Shown: positions 24,614 through 32,959 of the stretch, piece after piece
Layout of the letters: every line of letters starts with the position of its first letter
Numbering within the stretch: the stretch's first letter is position 1
Assembly: GCF_002778325.1 (NCBI RefSeq)
Contig: NZ_NESI01000002.1
Coordinates: 310,001-374,000 of the forward strand
From: Limnohabitans sp. B9-3
GTDB taxonomy: Bacteria > Pseudomonadota > Gammaproteobacteria > Burkholderiales > Burkholderiaceae_C
Length of the DNA stretch: 64,000 bases
Reading direction: 5' to 3'
The notes under the pieces: generated by a model
The model's input: the letters and a program-made list of their open reading frames with translations, nothing else
Told to the model about the DNA's origin: nothing
Database searches by the model: none
Made by a program: the position numbers and the translations under genes

Positions 24614-25387
24614 ATGCCTGAGCAAGAGCGACTGCTAACTTTGAATCAAGTCAGTAAGAATTTTGGTGGCGTACAAGCCGTTAAAAATTTGAGCTTTGAT
24701 GTGAATTCAAATGAGATTGTGGGATTGATTGGACCCAACGGATCGGGGAAATCGACGTCAGTGAATTTGATTTCAGGCGCTGTGCCTCCAAGCTCCGGAG
24801 ACATTGTTTGGCGAAACCAAAATGTCAACAAACTTCCCATTGGTCAGCGTGTACCACTGGGCTTAGCGCGAACATTTCAAACCACGAGCTTGCTTGCAGA
24901 GTTCAGTGTGCTTGAGCAAGTTTTGACTGCATGCCATACCAGTTACCGCGTCTCACCGTGGCGCTCTGTTCTAAGACTCAAAGAAGCAAGAGTCCAAGAC
25001 GCTGAACAAAGAGCCAAAGCACAAGAGTTGGTGGAGTTTGTTGGTTTGGGTGACGTAGCGCACGATCTAACTTCGACGATTTCATCTGCTCAACAGCGGC
25101 TATTGATGATCGCGACCGCGATGGCAGCAGAACCCAGACTGATCTTGCTGGATGAACCCGCGGCTGGGATGGTGGCAAAAGAACGTAAAGAATTAGCCGA
25201 AATCATCCTGCGCATCCGTAAGAGGGGGTTGGCTGTTTTGGTCATCGAGCATCACATGGGACTGATCATGGAGGTGTGTGAGCGCATTGTGGTGTTGAAT
25301 TTCGGTGAAAAAATAGCTGAAGGTAAGCCTGAGGAAATCCAGCGAGACTCGGCAGTCATTGAAGCGTATCTGGGTGGGGTTCATTGA
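24614..25387 (+). CDS. livG: Branched-chain-type ABC importer ATP-binding protein LivG
   Basis: 257 residues, cytoplasmic ATPase. Walker A GPNGSGKST (about 41-49), Walker B LILLDEPAAGM, switch His in VIEHHMG. The ABC signature reads ISSAQQR where LivG proteins usually have LSYGQQR, so the signature Gly is Ala. First of eight closely packed plus-strand genes. Stop overlaps the livF ATG (TGATG). The family imports branched-chain amino acids or, in many soil and water bacteria, aromatic and aliphatic acids; the downstream CoA ligase favours the latter. Confidence 0.9.
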   Translation: MPEQERLLTLNQVSKNFGGVQAVKNLSFDVNSNEIVGLIGPNGSGKSTSVNLISGAVPPSSGDIVWRNQNVNKLPIGQRVPLGLARTFQTTSLLAEFSVLEQVLTACHTSYRVSPWRSVLRLKEARVQDAEQRAKAQELVEFVGLGDVAHDLTSTISSAQQRLLMIATAMAAEPRLILLDEPAAGMVAKERKELAEIILRIRKRGLAVLVIEHHMGLIMEVCERIVVLNFGEKIAEGKPEEIQRDSAVIEAYLGGVH

Positions 25388-26088
25388 TGCTACATATTAA
25401 AAACCTAACAGCGGGCTATGGAAAAGTTAATGTTTTGCACGGGGTCAGTCTCGATGTGAATGAGCGTGAATGTGTTGCGCTGATTGGTGCAAACGGAGCT
25501 GGAAAGAGCACCACCCTTCGCTGTATTTGCGGACTCAATGAGGTGCGCTCGGGCAGCATCGAATTTATGGGGGATTCGCTCAATGGTTTGAGCGGGCACG
25601 CCATTGTGCGTAAAGGGATCACGATGTGTCCGGAGGGGCGGCAAGTTTTTGCTGAAATGTCTGTTCTCGAAAATCTGGAGATGGGCGCGCACATACGCAG
25701 AGATGGTGAACAACTCAGCGACATAGAACGAATGCTCGACCTGTTTCCTGTTTTGCGTCAACGCGCAAAACAAAGGGCAGGAACGCTGTCTGGCGGCGAA
25801 CAAGAAATGCTCGCAATCGCACGCGCACTGATGGCAAGGCCAAAACTATGTATTTTTGATGAGCCCTCGCTAGGCTTGGCTCCAAAAATAGTCGAGGAAG
25901 TAGAGCAAATTTTGGTGCGCATCAAGGCGATGGGAACAACCATCGTGCTGGTGGAGCAAAACGCGGCTATGGCTTTGCGCTTGGCCGATCGTGCTTATGT
26001 TTTGGAAGCGGGCGAGGTGGTGCTGCATGGCACCGGCCAGGAACTCAAAAACGATCCGCAAGTGAGCAAAGCCTATTTAGGCTATTGA
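25387..26088 (+). CDS. livF: Branched-chain-type ABC importer ATP-binding protein LivF
   Basis: 233 residues from ATG 25387. Walker A GANGAGKST, canonical signature LSGGEQEML, Walker B LCIFDEPSLGLAP, and the LivF-typical end AYLGY. Forms the ATPase heterodimer with LivG. Overlaps livG by one base. 65 bp downstream begins the binding-protein gene. Confidence 0.92.
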   Translation: MLHIKNLTAGYGKVNVLHGVSLDVNERECVALIGANGAGKSTTLRCICGLNEVRSGSIEFMGDSLNGLSGHAIVRKGITMCPEGRQVFAEMSVLENLEMGAHIRRDGEQLSDIERMLDLFPVLRQRAKQRAGTLSGGEQEMLAIARALMARPKLCIFDEPSLGLAPKIVEEVEQILVRIKAMGTTIVLVEQNAAMALRLADRAYVLEAGEVVLHGTGQELKNDPQVSKAYLGY

Positions 26089-26153
26089 CGTTGAAGCCGC
26101 GTCCTTTGAATGGGACACTGCTGAAACATTTTTTTATAAACCGGAGACAACGA

Positions 26154-27374
26154 ATGAAACTGAAGACACCTTTGACTTTGGCTGCACTTGCCTTGTGTGC
26201 AGCTCTGATGCCTTTGGCACACGCAGCTGATGAAGTGTTGGTGATCGGCGTGAACGATGCATTAACCGGTGGTGGTGCCGTCTACGGCTTGCCCCAAGCT
26301 AACGCAGTCCAAATGGCGGCCGATGAGATCAATGCAGCAGGGGGCATCAAGGCCGGCGCAACCAACTACAAGCTCAAGGTCATCACGTCGGATGACAAAG
26401 CCAACCCAACAGAAGCTACCAACAGCGTGCGTAAGCTGATCGACCGTGACAACGTGAAATACCTTCTGGGTTTTTGCTGCTCCGGATCAACCAGTGCTGT
26501 GGCTTCCTTCATTGCCAAAGAGGACGCTGTCATGTTGGTGGGCAATGCTGCTGAGCGTGCCATTACGGCCCAAGGAATTGCGAACGTGTTTCGTACACGT
26601 CCGCCGGCAGACTTCACGGGCGCTGCTGCCGGTACATTTGTGGCGCAAAAGGGCGCACGCAATGTCGCGGTCATTGGCGCTTTAGAAGTTGGTTTTTATA
26701 CCCAATATGTCGATGCGTTCGAGAAAGAGTTAAACAAAGCTGGCGGCAAGATCATTGCTAAAGAAGCCTTTGGTCTTCGTGATCGCGATATGACGCCGCA
26801 ATTGACAAAAATTCGTGGACTCAAGCCTGATGCCATCTTGGTTGTAGGTTACGTTGAGCCAGCAGCATTTGTGTATCGTCAAGCCGTGGAGTTAGGCCTC
26901 AATGTTCCGCGTTACGGTTTTACCAGCGGCAGCGAAGAGCAGTTTCTAAAGGTGGTGTCGAGTGCGCAAATGGAAGGCGTTTGGGATCTCCGCCCAACAG
27001 AGCTGACCATCGAAGCTTTAGGACCACAGGCCAAAGCATACGATGCGAATTACAGAAAAAAGTTCGACCAATCGCCCACCCCTAGCTCGCCTTACGCTTA
27101 TGACCAAGTTTACGTGCTGAAAAATGCGATCGAGCGCGCTGGGAGCGCGAAGGATGCCAAGAAAGTCGCTGAAGCAGTTCGTACTTTGCCTATTCCTAAG
27201 GAAGCCGTCATGAAGTACATGGCAAACGATGGCGGTGCTATGTTCGACCAGAACGGCCAGGCTTACACGTCCAACGGTGCCTTCCAGTGGCAAAAAGGCA
27301 AATGGGTCTTTGTGTCCGAGTTGCCATCGGATAACAAAGCGTATTCACAATTTTTGCGCAGTATTCGCAAATAA
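26154..27374 (+). CDS. livK: Periplasmic branched-chain-type substrate-binding protein LivK
   Basis: 406 residues from ATG 26154, preceded by CCGGAGAC; signal peptide ends LAHAAD (about residue 23). Type I periplasmic binding fold typical of the family: VLVIGVNDALTGGGAVYG, NAVQMAADEINAAGGI, DDKANPTEA, KYLLGFCCSGSTSAV. The ligand pocket cannot be assigned by eye. Followed by a hairpin that could reduce transcription into livH, a usual way to make the binding protein in excess. Confidence 0.92.
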   Translation: MKLKTPLTLAALALCAALMPLAHAADEVLVIGVNDALTGGGAVYGLPQANAVQMAADEINAAGGIKAGATNYKLKVITSDDKANPTEATNSVRKLIDRDNVKYLLGFCCSGSTSAVASFIAKEDAVMLVGNAAERAITAQGIANVFRTRPPADFTGAAAGTFVAQKGARNVAVIGALEVGFYTQYVDAFEKELNKAGGKIIAKEAFGLRDRDMTPQLTKIRGLKPDAILVVGYVEPAAFVYRQAVELGLNVPRYGFTSGSEEQFLKVVSSAQMEGVWDLRPTELTIEALGPQAKAYDANYRKKFDQSPTPSSPYAYDQVYVLKNAIERAGSAKDAKKVAEAVRTLPIPKEAVMKYMANDGGAMFDQNGQAYTSNGAFQWQKGKWVFVSELPSDNKAYSQFLRSIRK

Positions 27375-27398
27375 GTCCAGCGCTTAATTGGCCAACAA

Positions 27399-27437
27399 CC
27401 CGCGACTCAGTCACTCACTCAGTCGCGGGGGTTTCTG
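27399..27437 (+). terminator. Hairpin between livK and livH, possible attenuating terminator
   Basis: CCCGCGACT (27399-27407) pairs with AGTCGCGGG (27421-27429) across a 13-base loop that contains ACTC repeats; GGTTTCTGTCT follows, a broken T run. Position inside the operon suggests partial termination. Confidence 0.6.
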
Positions 27438-27473
27438 TCTCCCTCAGCTGGCATATCCGAATGGTGAAATGCG

Positions 27474-28331
27474 ATGAATGAATTTTTGCAACAAATATTC
27501 AATGGACTTGCCATTGGTTCCGTCTACACATTGGTAGCGCTTGGACTGACCGTAGTCTTTGGAATTTTAGGAATCGCGCATTTTGCGCATGGCTCATTGG
27601 CCATGTTTGGGGGCTACCTAACGTTCGTCTTTTCCACGTCAATGGGATTGTCCTTCTTTGCCAGCATTGCAATGGCTATGCCAGTTGGTGCGGTGATGGG
27701 CATGCTCATCGAGCGGTTTGCATATCGACCTGTTCGTGATGCACCTCATATCAACGCCTTCATCATTGCTTTGGGTTTGACAATGATGTTGGAAGGCGGC
27801 AACTTGCTGTTGTTTGGAGCCGATCAGGTGATCATTCAAACGCCTTATCAGCAGGTGTTTGATTTTGGAGGAATCTTCGTTGCTCAATTACGAATGGTTG
27901 TGATCGTTACTGCAGTCACGTTGGTCGCAGTTGTGACGCTACTTCTTTTAAAGACGAAAACGGGAAAGTCTGTTCGCGCCGTGGCTCAAAACCGGCATGC
28001 AGCGGTGCTAATGGGTGTCAACGTGAACTTTGTGTCTTCTGTTGTATTTGCTATTTCGTCCGCCCTCGGTGTAGCGGCAGGCGCATTAATTGGCGCTTTG
28101 TTAGCGCTTGCACCTGGTGTCGGTGAGAGTTTTGCGGTGAAAGGGTTTGCCGTGTTGATATTGGGTGGACTTGGATCATTGCCAGGTGCTATTTTGGGCG
28201 GCTTGGTTTTGGGTGTCAGCGAATCCCTGGCCGCAGGCTTTTTATCTTCAGCCTACAAGGATGTGATTTCCTTCTTAATCATGATCTTGGTCTTGCTGGT
28301 CATGCCACAAGGCTTGATGGGGAAAAAATGA
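27474..28331 (+). CDS. livH: ABC importer permease LivH
   Basis: 285 residues with about eight hydrophobic helices. LivH hallmarks: GLAIGSVYTLVALGLTVVFG at the N-terminus, GIAHFAHGSLAMFGGYL, and the cytoplasmic coupling loop RAVAQNRHAAVLMGV. Overlaps livM by ATGA (28328-28331). Inner-membrane channel half with LivM. Confidence 0.92.
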   Translation: MNEFLQQIFNGLAIGSVYTLVALGLTVVFGILGIAHFAHGSLAMFGGYLTFVFSTSMGLSFFASIAMAMPVGAVMGMLIERFAYRPVRDAPHINAFIIALGLTMMLEGGNLLLFGADQVIIQTPYQQVFDFGGIFVAQLRMVVIVTAVTLVAVVTLLLLKTKTGKSVRAVAQNRHAAVLMGVNVNFVSSVVFAISSALGVAAGALIGALLALAPGVGESFAVKGFAVLILGGLGSLPGAILGGLVLGVSESLAAGFLSSAYKDVISFLIMILVLLVMPQGLMGKK

Positions 28332-29338
28332 CTCGCCTTATGACCAAACCGTTGATGTTCAGCGTCGTTGTTGTGGCAACCGCTTTGGCGATGCCGCACA
28401 CATTCAAATCCCCTTATTACATTCATTTGATGACCTTGGCATTAATTTGGATTGTGCTTGCACAAGGCCAAAATTTAACGCAAGGATTTGTCGGTTATGT
28501 GTCGATCGCCCAGGCAGGATTTATGGGCATAGGTGCCTACATATCCACCTTATTGACCATGAACTTTGGTATTTCAGTTTGGGCAACGTTAGTGATGGCG
28601 CCTTTGCTGACTGGCGTTATGGCCGTCGTTGCGGGGTATCCGAGTCTTCGCGTTAAAGGGCACTACTTTTCAATTGTCACGTTAGCGTACAACATGGTCA
28701 TCTTCATTGTGCTGATGACCTTTCGCGCGCTGACCGGAGGCGAAGCGGGCATACCTGATGTGCCACGCCCGAGTGAGCTGACACTTTTTGGGCATGTCTT
28801 TAATTTCGAAGGGCGCAGTAATCTCAACTATTACGCGCTTGCTTTGTTAGCAGCAGTCGTGGCCACCATCTTTTGCGCCTTGGTGTTGCACTCCCGCGCA
28901 GGACGGGTGATGTTGGCAATACGCCAAAACGAAGATCTCGCAGAGGCCATGGGTGTCATTACTTCACGCTACAAGTTGTTTGCGTTTGTGATGAGTTCAA
29001 TTTTGGCTGGTTTGGCTGGGACGCTTTATGCGCATTACATCGGCTTTTTAAATCCTGAGCCGTTTGGCGTCGATCAATCGTTGAATATCATTTTGGCGGT
29101 CATTTTGGGCGGTAGCGGGACGCTGACAGGCCCCATCGTGGGTGCGATTTCCGTCACATTTTTGCCTGAGCTTTTACGGTTTGCTGACAGTTTTAGACTC
29201 ATCACCTATGGTTTGATTTTGGTGGTGGCGACCATCTTCCTGCCTAAGGGGCTGGTGCCCTTGGTGGCCTCCTTGTGGCGGTGGTTACGCACGAGTCAAT
29301 CCATCTCGAGTGATAACAAGCACACAAGCAAGGCATGA
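28328..29338 (+). CDS. livM: ABC importer permease LivM
   Basis: 336 residues with about nine to ten hydrophobic helices. Typical elements: LVLAQGQNLTQGFVGYVSIAQAGFMGIGAY, the coupling loop MLAIRQNEDLAEAMGV, and GGSGTLTGPIVGA near the C-terminus. Pairs with LivH. Its stop lies 4 bp ahead of the acyl-CoA dehydrogenase ATG, so transport and catabolism are one operon. Confidence 0.92.
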   Translation: MTRLMTKPLMFSVVVVATALAMPHTFKSPYYIHLMTLALIWIVLAQGQNLTQGFVGYVSIAQAGFMGIGAYISTLLTMNFGISVWATLVMAPLLTGVMAVVAGYPSLRVKGHYFSIVTLAYNMVIFIVLMTFRALTGGEAGIPDVPRPSELTLFGHVFNFEGRSNLNYYALALLAAVVATIFCALVLHSRAGRVMLAIRQNEDLAEAMGVITSRYKLFAFVMSSILAGLAGTLYAHYIGFLNPEPFGVDQSLNIILAVILGGSGTLTGPIVGAISVTFLPELLRFADSFRLITYGLILVVATIFLPKGLVPLVASLWRWLRTSQSISSDNKHTSKA

Positions 29339-29342
29339 AGAA

Positions 29343-30503
29343 ATGATCTTAGACACACAAGATCTGTCCAAACGTGCAGCGAGCGCCATCGAAGAAGCCG
29401 ATCAATTTGCACAGCGGCACCTTGCTCCGAATGCCGCTCAATGGGGGCAGGGTCTTTTTGACCGTCGTGCTTTATTTGAGCCTGCTGGTGCGGCAGGATT
29501 ATTGGGCTTACAAGTGCCGCACGAGTTCGGTGGATTAGGTTTGTCTTTTGGTGACAAGGTCAAGGTTCTGCACAAGCTAGCACAGAGTGATTTCAGTGCT
29601 GCCATGGCATTGGTGAATTCACACAACGTTGCAGCGCAACTGGTGAAAGCATCACCCCATGAGTTGGCACCTCGCTACGTCAGCCATTTGATGCGTGGCA
29701 GCATCGTTGCATGCACTGCATTGACTGAGCCCGGCGCTGGATCAGATTTGGGTCAACTTCAAACCACGGCGATCCGTCAAGGCGATGGTTGGTTGCTCAA
29801 CGGTTCTAAGACTTGGATCATCAATGCTGCACATGCTGACGGTGTCGTGGTTTACGCCCAAACTCAAGCGGGTTCCGGCGTAAAAGGAATTGCGGCATTT
29901 TTTGTCCTGGCTGATTCACCCGGTTTCGAGCGTGTTGAGGTTGTCACTAACAGCGCACTGAGCAGCATGGGTATTGGTGGTTTTCGCTTAACGAATGTCT
30001 ATTGCGATTCCTCCCACCTTTTATATCAGCCTGGAAAAGCGTTTGTCGACATCATGGGTGCTATCAACCGAGCACGCACTTATGTTGCGGCCATGTGCTG
30101 CGCAATGGTGACTCAGGCTTTGAACGATGTGAGTGTTTATGGTCATAAGCGAACTGCATTTGGCCAGTCTTTGGACCAATACCAAGGCTGGCGGTGGCAG
30201 ATAGCGCAAGCAGCGACAGCGTTACAAGCGGGTGAACTATTGGTGAGGGATGCTTGCGAGCGCATTGACAAGGGAGATGAGGTCCAAACTGCTGCGGCTC
30301 AAGCCAAACTCTATGCGACAAGTATGGCTCAGACGCAATTGGGATCTCTCTTACATGCGATGGGTGCAGAAGGATTTTTGGATCGCTATGCTTTTTTAAG
30401 GCATCTCACGGCTGCTCACACCGCTTCATTAGCCGACGGATCGACAGCGATGCTACTTGAGCGAGTAGCAAACGACTATCGTTTCAAACCCGGAGCAACC
30501 TAA
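29343..30503 (+). CDS. Acyl-CoA dehydrogenase family protein, atypical active site
   Basis: 386 residues from ATG 29343 (MILDTQD), 4 bp after the livM stop. FAD-linked ACAD fold: VPHEFGGLGLS, CTALTEPGAGSDLG, NGSKTWIINAA, RTYVAAMCCAM. In most family members the catalytic base is Glu in a YEGT motif near the C-terminus; here the aligned segment is ASLADGSTAML, with Asp in that place. It may therefore act on an unusual acyl-CoA, or have changed activity. Context with a CoA ligase and an importer points to dehydrogenation of the imported, CoA-activated acid. Confidence 0.85.
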   Translation: MILDTQDLSKRAASAIEEADQFAQRHLAPNAAQWGQGLFDRRALFEPAGAAGLLGLQVPHEFGGLGLSFGDKVKVLHKLAQSDFSAAMALVNSHNVAAQLVKASPHELAPRYVSHLMRGSIVACTALTEPGAGSDLGQLQTTAIRQGDGWLLNGSKTWIINAAHADGVVVYAQTQAGSGVKGIAAFFVLADSPGFERVEVVTNSALSSMGIGGFRLTNVYCDSSHLLYQPGKAFVDIMGAINRARTYVAAMCCAMVTQALNDVSVYGHKRTAFGQSLDQYQGWRWQIAQAATALQAGELLVRDACERIDKGDEVQTAAAQAKLYATSMAQTQLGSLLHAMGAEGFLDRYAFLRHLTAAHTASLADGSTAMLLERVANDYRFKPGAT

Positions 30504-30576
30504 ATGCGCTTCTTTCAGTTGGGGTGTGAAAAAACACTTCCACAGTCGTGTAGTACCCATTAAAAACGGGGGTCTG

Positions 30577-32109
30577 ATGCTAATTCCTATTCAACCAATC
30601 AACGTTGATCCTGAAAAAATTGCATTTCAGATGTGTGAAAGTGGTGAACAAGTCACATTCGCGCAGCTCGAAAGCCGTGCGAACCAAGTTGCGCATTTGG
30701 TTACAGATTTAGGCATCCTTCCAGGCGACCACGTGGCTTTGCTGATGAATAACTGCCGTGAATTACTGGAGCTTTGCTTTGGTTTGGATCGAAGCGGGGT
30801 TTATTACACCCTGATCAGTACCCGTCTGACGACCGACGAGATTGATTACATCGTGCGAGACTGTGGTGCACGCTTGTTTGTTTATTCGGCCGCTTTGGAG
30901 TCTGTTGAGCAAGATTTGTTCTCCAAGCTACCCGATACGTTGAAGTGCATGAGCATCGATGGATGTGCCGAACACAAGTCGCACGAGGATTGGGTGGCTG
31001 AATGTGCGAAAAGGTCCACCTCTGCCACAGCACAAGCTTTGCAGGGCAGTGACATGCTTTACTCGTCGGGCACAACTGGACGCCCGAAAGGCGTGCTGTG
31101 GCCACTGCCCAAGACAGCCGCAGGACAACAAACCATGTTGGTGACCTTGCTGTCGCCACTGTTTGGATACGACGCCGACAGCCACTACCTTTCTACCGCA
31201 CCTCTGTACCATGCTGCACCACTGCGTCACAGCATGACGGTCATCAAAATGGGTGGGACCGTTACGGTCATGGAGCGTTTTGACGCACTGCTAGCACTGC
31301 AGACGATTGAGCGCTATCGCATCACCCACAGTCAATGGGTGCCCACCATGTTTGTCCGATTGCTGAAGCTTGACCGAGAGACGCGTGAGAAATTCGATCT
31401 CTCATCCATGGAAATGGCTGTGCACGCTGCCGCGCCTTGCCCTGTTGATGTGAAAGAACAAATGATTAACTGGTGGGGGCCAATCGTTCACGAATACTAT
31501 GCCGGCACCGAAAACAATGGTTTTTGTAGCATCACGCCTTCGGAGTGGTTGGCGCACAAAGGCTCGGTAGGTCGTGCTTCACAAGGAAAATTGCATATTT
31601 GTGACGAAGAAGGAGTTCCTGTAGATGTAGGTCAGATAGGCGCTGTGTATTTCTCAGATGGCCCCCAGTTCACTTATCACAATGACCCAGTTAGTACCGC
31701 GCAAACACGTAACTCTTTGGGTTGGACAACCCTCGGTGACATTGGCTATCTGGATGAGCAGGGTTACCTTTATTTGGTAGACCGAAAAGCCTTCATGATC
31801 ATCAGTGGGGGCGTCAATATTTATCCTCAAGAAATTGAAAATGTGTTGCTACAACACCCCAAAGTAATGGATGCCGCTGTTGTTGGAGTTCCTAATCATG
31901 ATTGGGGTGAGGAGGTTAAAGCCGTTGTTCAACCCGTTCACGCATACGATATCGGCCCAGCTTTGGCGGAAGAACTACAGGCATTTTGTCGGGAAAAATT
32001 AGCAGACTTCAAATGTCCGCGATCGATAGATTTCGACTTGGAGTTACCTCGTTTGCCAACAGGGAAGCTTTACAAAAAATTGGTCAAAAAACGCTACTGG
32101 CCTCAATAA
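30577..32109 (+). CDS. AMP-forming acyl-CoA synthetase
   Basis: 510 residues from ATG 30577, chosen because GGGGGTC precedes it; a GTG at 30526 would add 17 residues. ANL superfamily motifs: P-loop YSSGTTGRPKG, HEYYAGTEN (A5 region), GWTTLGDIGYLDE (A7), DRKAFMIISGGVNIYPQEIE (A8), and the catalytic lysine in LPTGKLYKK. Activates a carboxylic acid with ATP and CoA. Together with LivGFKHM and the dehydrogenase it forms an import-and-activate module; chain type unknown. Confidence 0.9.
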   Translation: MLIPIQPINVDPEKIAFQMCESGEQVTFAQLESRANQVAHLVTDLGILPGDHVALLMNNCRELLELCFGLDRSGVYYTLISTRLTTDEIDYIVRDCGARLFVYSAALESVEQDLFSKLPDTLKCMSIDGCAEHKSHEDWVAECAKRSTSATAQALQGSDMLYSSGTTGRPKGVLWPLPKTAAGQQTMLVTLLSPLFGYDADSHYLSTAPLYHAAPLRHSMTVIKMGGTVTVMERFDALLALQTIERYRITHSQWVPTMFVRLLKLDRETREKFDLSSMEMAVHAAAPCPVDVKEQMINWWGPIVHEYYAGTENNGFCSITPSEWLAHKGSVGRASQGKLHICDEEGVPVDVGQIGAVYFSDGPQFTYHNDPVSTAQTRNSLGWTTLGDIGYLDEQGYLYLVDRKAFMIISGGVNIYPQEIENVLLQHPKVMDAAVVGVPNHDWGEEVKAVVQPVHAYDIGPALAEELQAFCREKLADFKCPRSIDFDLELPRLPTGKLYKKLVKKRYWPQ

Positions 32110-32127
32110 GTTCAAGTTAAAAGTGAA

Positions 32128-32814
32128 ATGTTAGACGGAGAATATTACGTGTCAGAAATCTATCCTATTCATTTGACGTCGAGTTCTAGCAAAAGCAGTC
32201 ATCGTGCTTCAACACGAACAGATACTCGCACCGCATTGGTCTGGTGTGGAACTGAGCTTTTGACCGAGCGCGGATTTCAAATAACGGGTATTGATGAAGT
32301 GCTCAAGCGCGTCGGTGTCCCTAAGGGCTCTTTCTACCATTACTTTAAAAGCAAAGATCATTTTGGACATGCCGTCATTGATAACTACGAAGCGTATTAC
32401 GCTAAGAAAATGGATCGCATTTTTGGTGACTCAACGCAGTCCCCGTTGCAGAGATTGGTTAACTTCACCGTGAATGCAAAAAATGGCATGGTTAAATTTG
32501 ATTTCAAGAGGGGCTGTTTGATAGGCAACCTTGGTCAAGAGCTTGCTGCCCTTGATACTCAGTTTCGTGAACGACTGGAGGGGGTTCTGGTGTCGTGGGA
32601 GAAACGTGTTGCCGAGTGCTTGCGTGAAGCGATGGATATTGGAGAACTGGCAACCGGGCAAGACCCTCAAGTACTGTCGCGTTTTTTCTGGATCGGTTGG
32701 GAGGGGGCCATCTTGCGGTCAAAACTTATGCGCAGTTTGCAACCTATTGATGAATTTACCACCATTTACTTCGGGCATGTGATACGAAAAAATAGCGCTC
32801 ATAACAATATTTAA
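32128..32814 (+). CDS. TetR-family transcriptional regulator (AcuR/NemR-like)
   Basis: 228 residues. HTH at about 45-80: LTERGFQITGIDEVLKRVGVPKGSFYHYF. The ligand-binding domain begins with KRGCLIGNLGQELA, a hallmark of the AcuR/NemR-type branch. A Ser/Thr-rich N-terminal extension of about 30 residues precedes the HTH; GTG 32149 is an alternative start. Last gene of the liv operon, 18 bp after the ligase. The palindrome at 24500 is its likely operator, giving autoregulation of the whole operon, derepressed by the substrate or its CoA ester (inference). Confidence 0.88.
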   Translation: MLDGEYYVSEIYPIHLTSSSSKSSHRASTRTDTRTALVWCGTELLTERGFQITGIDEVLKRVGVPKGSFYHYFKSKDHFGHAVIDNYEAYYAKKMDRIFGDSTQSPLQRLVNFTVNAKNGMVKFDFKRGCLIGNLGQELAALDTQFRERLEGVLVSWEKRVAECLREAMDIGELATGQDPQVLSRFFWIGWEGAILRSKLMRSLQPIDEFTTIYFGHVIRKNSAHNNI

Positions 32815-32839
32815 TTAATTGGTTAAATTCCAATAAATT

Positions 32840-32867
32840 AAAGGGGAAATATCGAATTTCCACCTTT
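32840..32867 (-). terminator. Hairpin between convergent TetR and FAD-monooxygenase genes
   Basis: AAAGG-GGAAAT (32840-32850) pairs with ATTTCC-CCTTT (32856-32867, one bulged A). On the minus strand it is followed by TTTAATTTATT, so it mainly serves the monooxygenase transcript; on the plus strand no T run follows. The rest of 32815-32959 is AT-rich with no gene. Confidence 0.55.
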
Positions 32868-32959
32868 CAGAATATAGCTATTTAATATTTTATAACCCAA
32901 TATATTCCCTTTCTTATATAGGTTAAACGTTATTACCCTATAAGCCTTGAACTGTAGCT

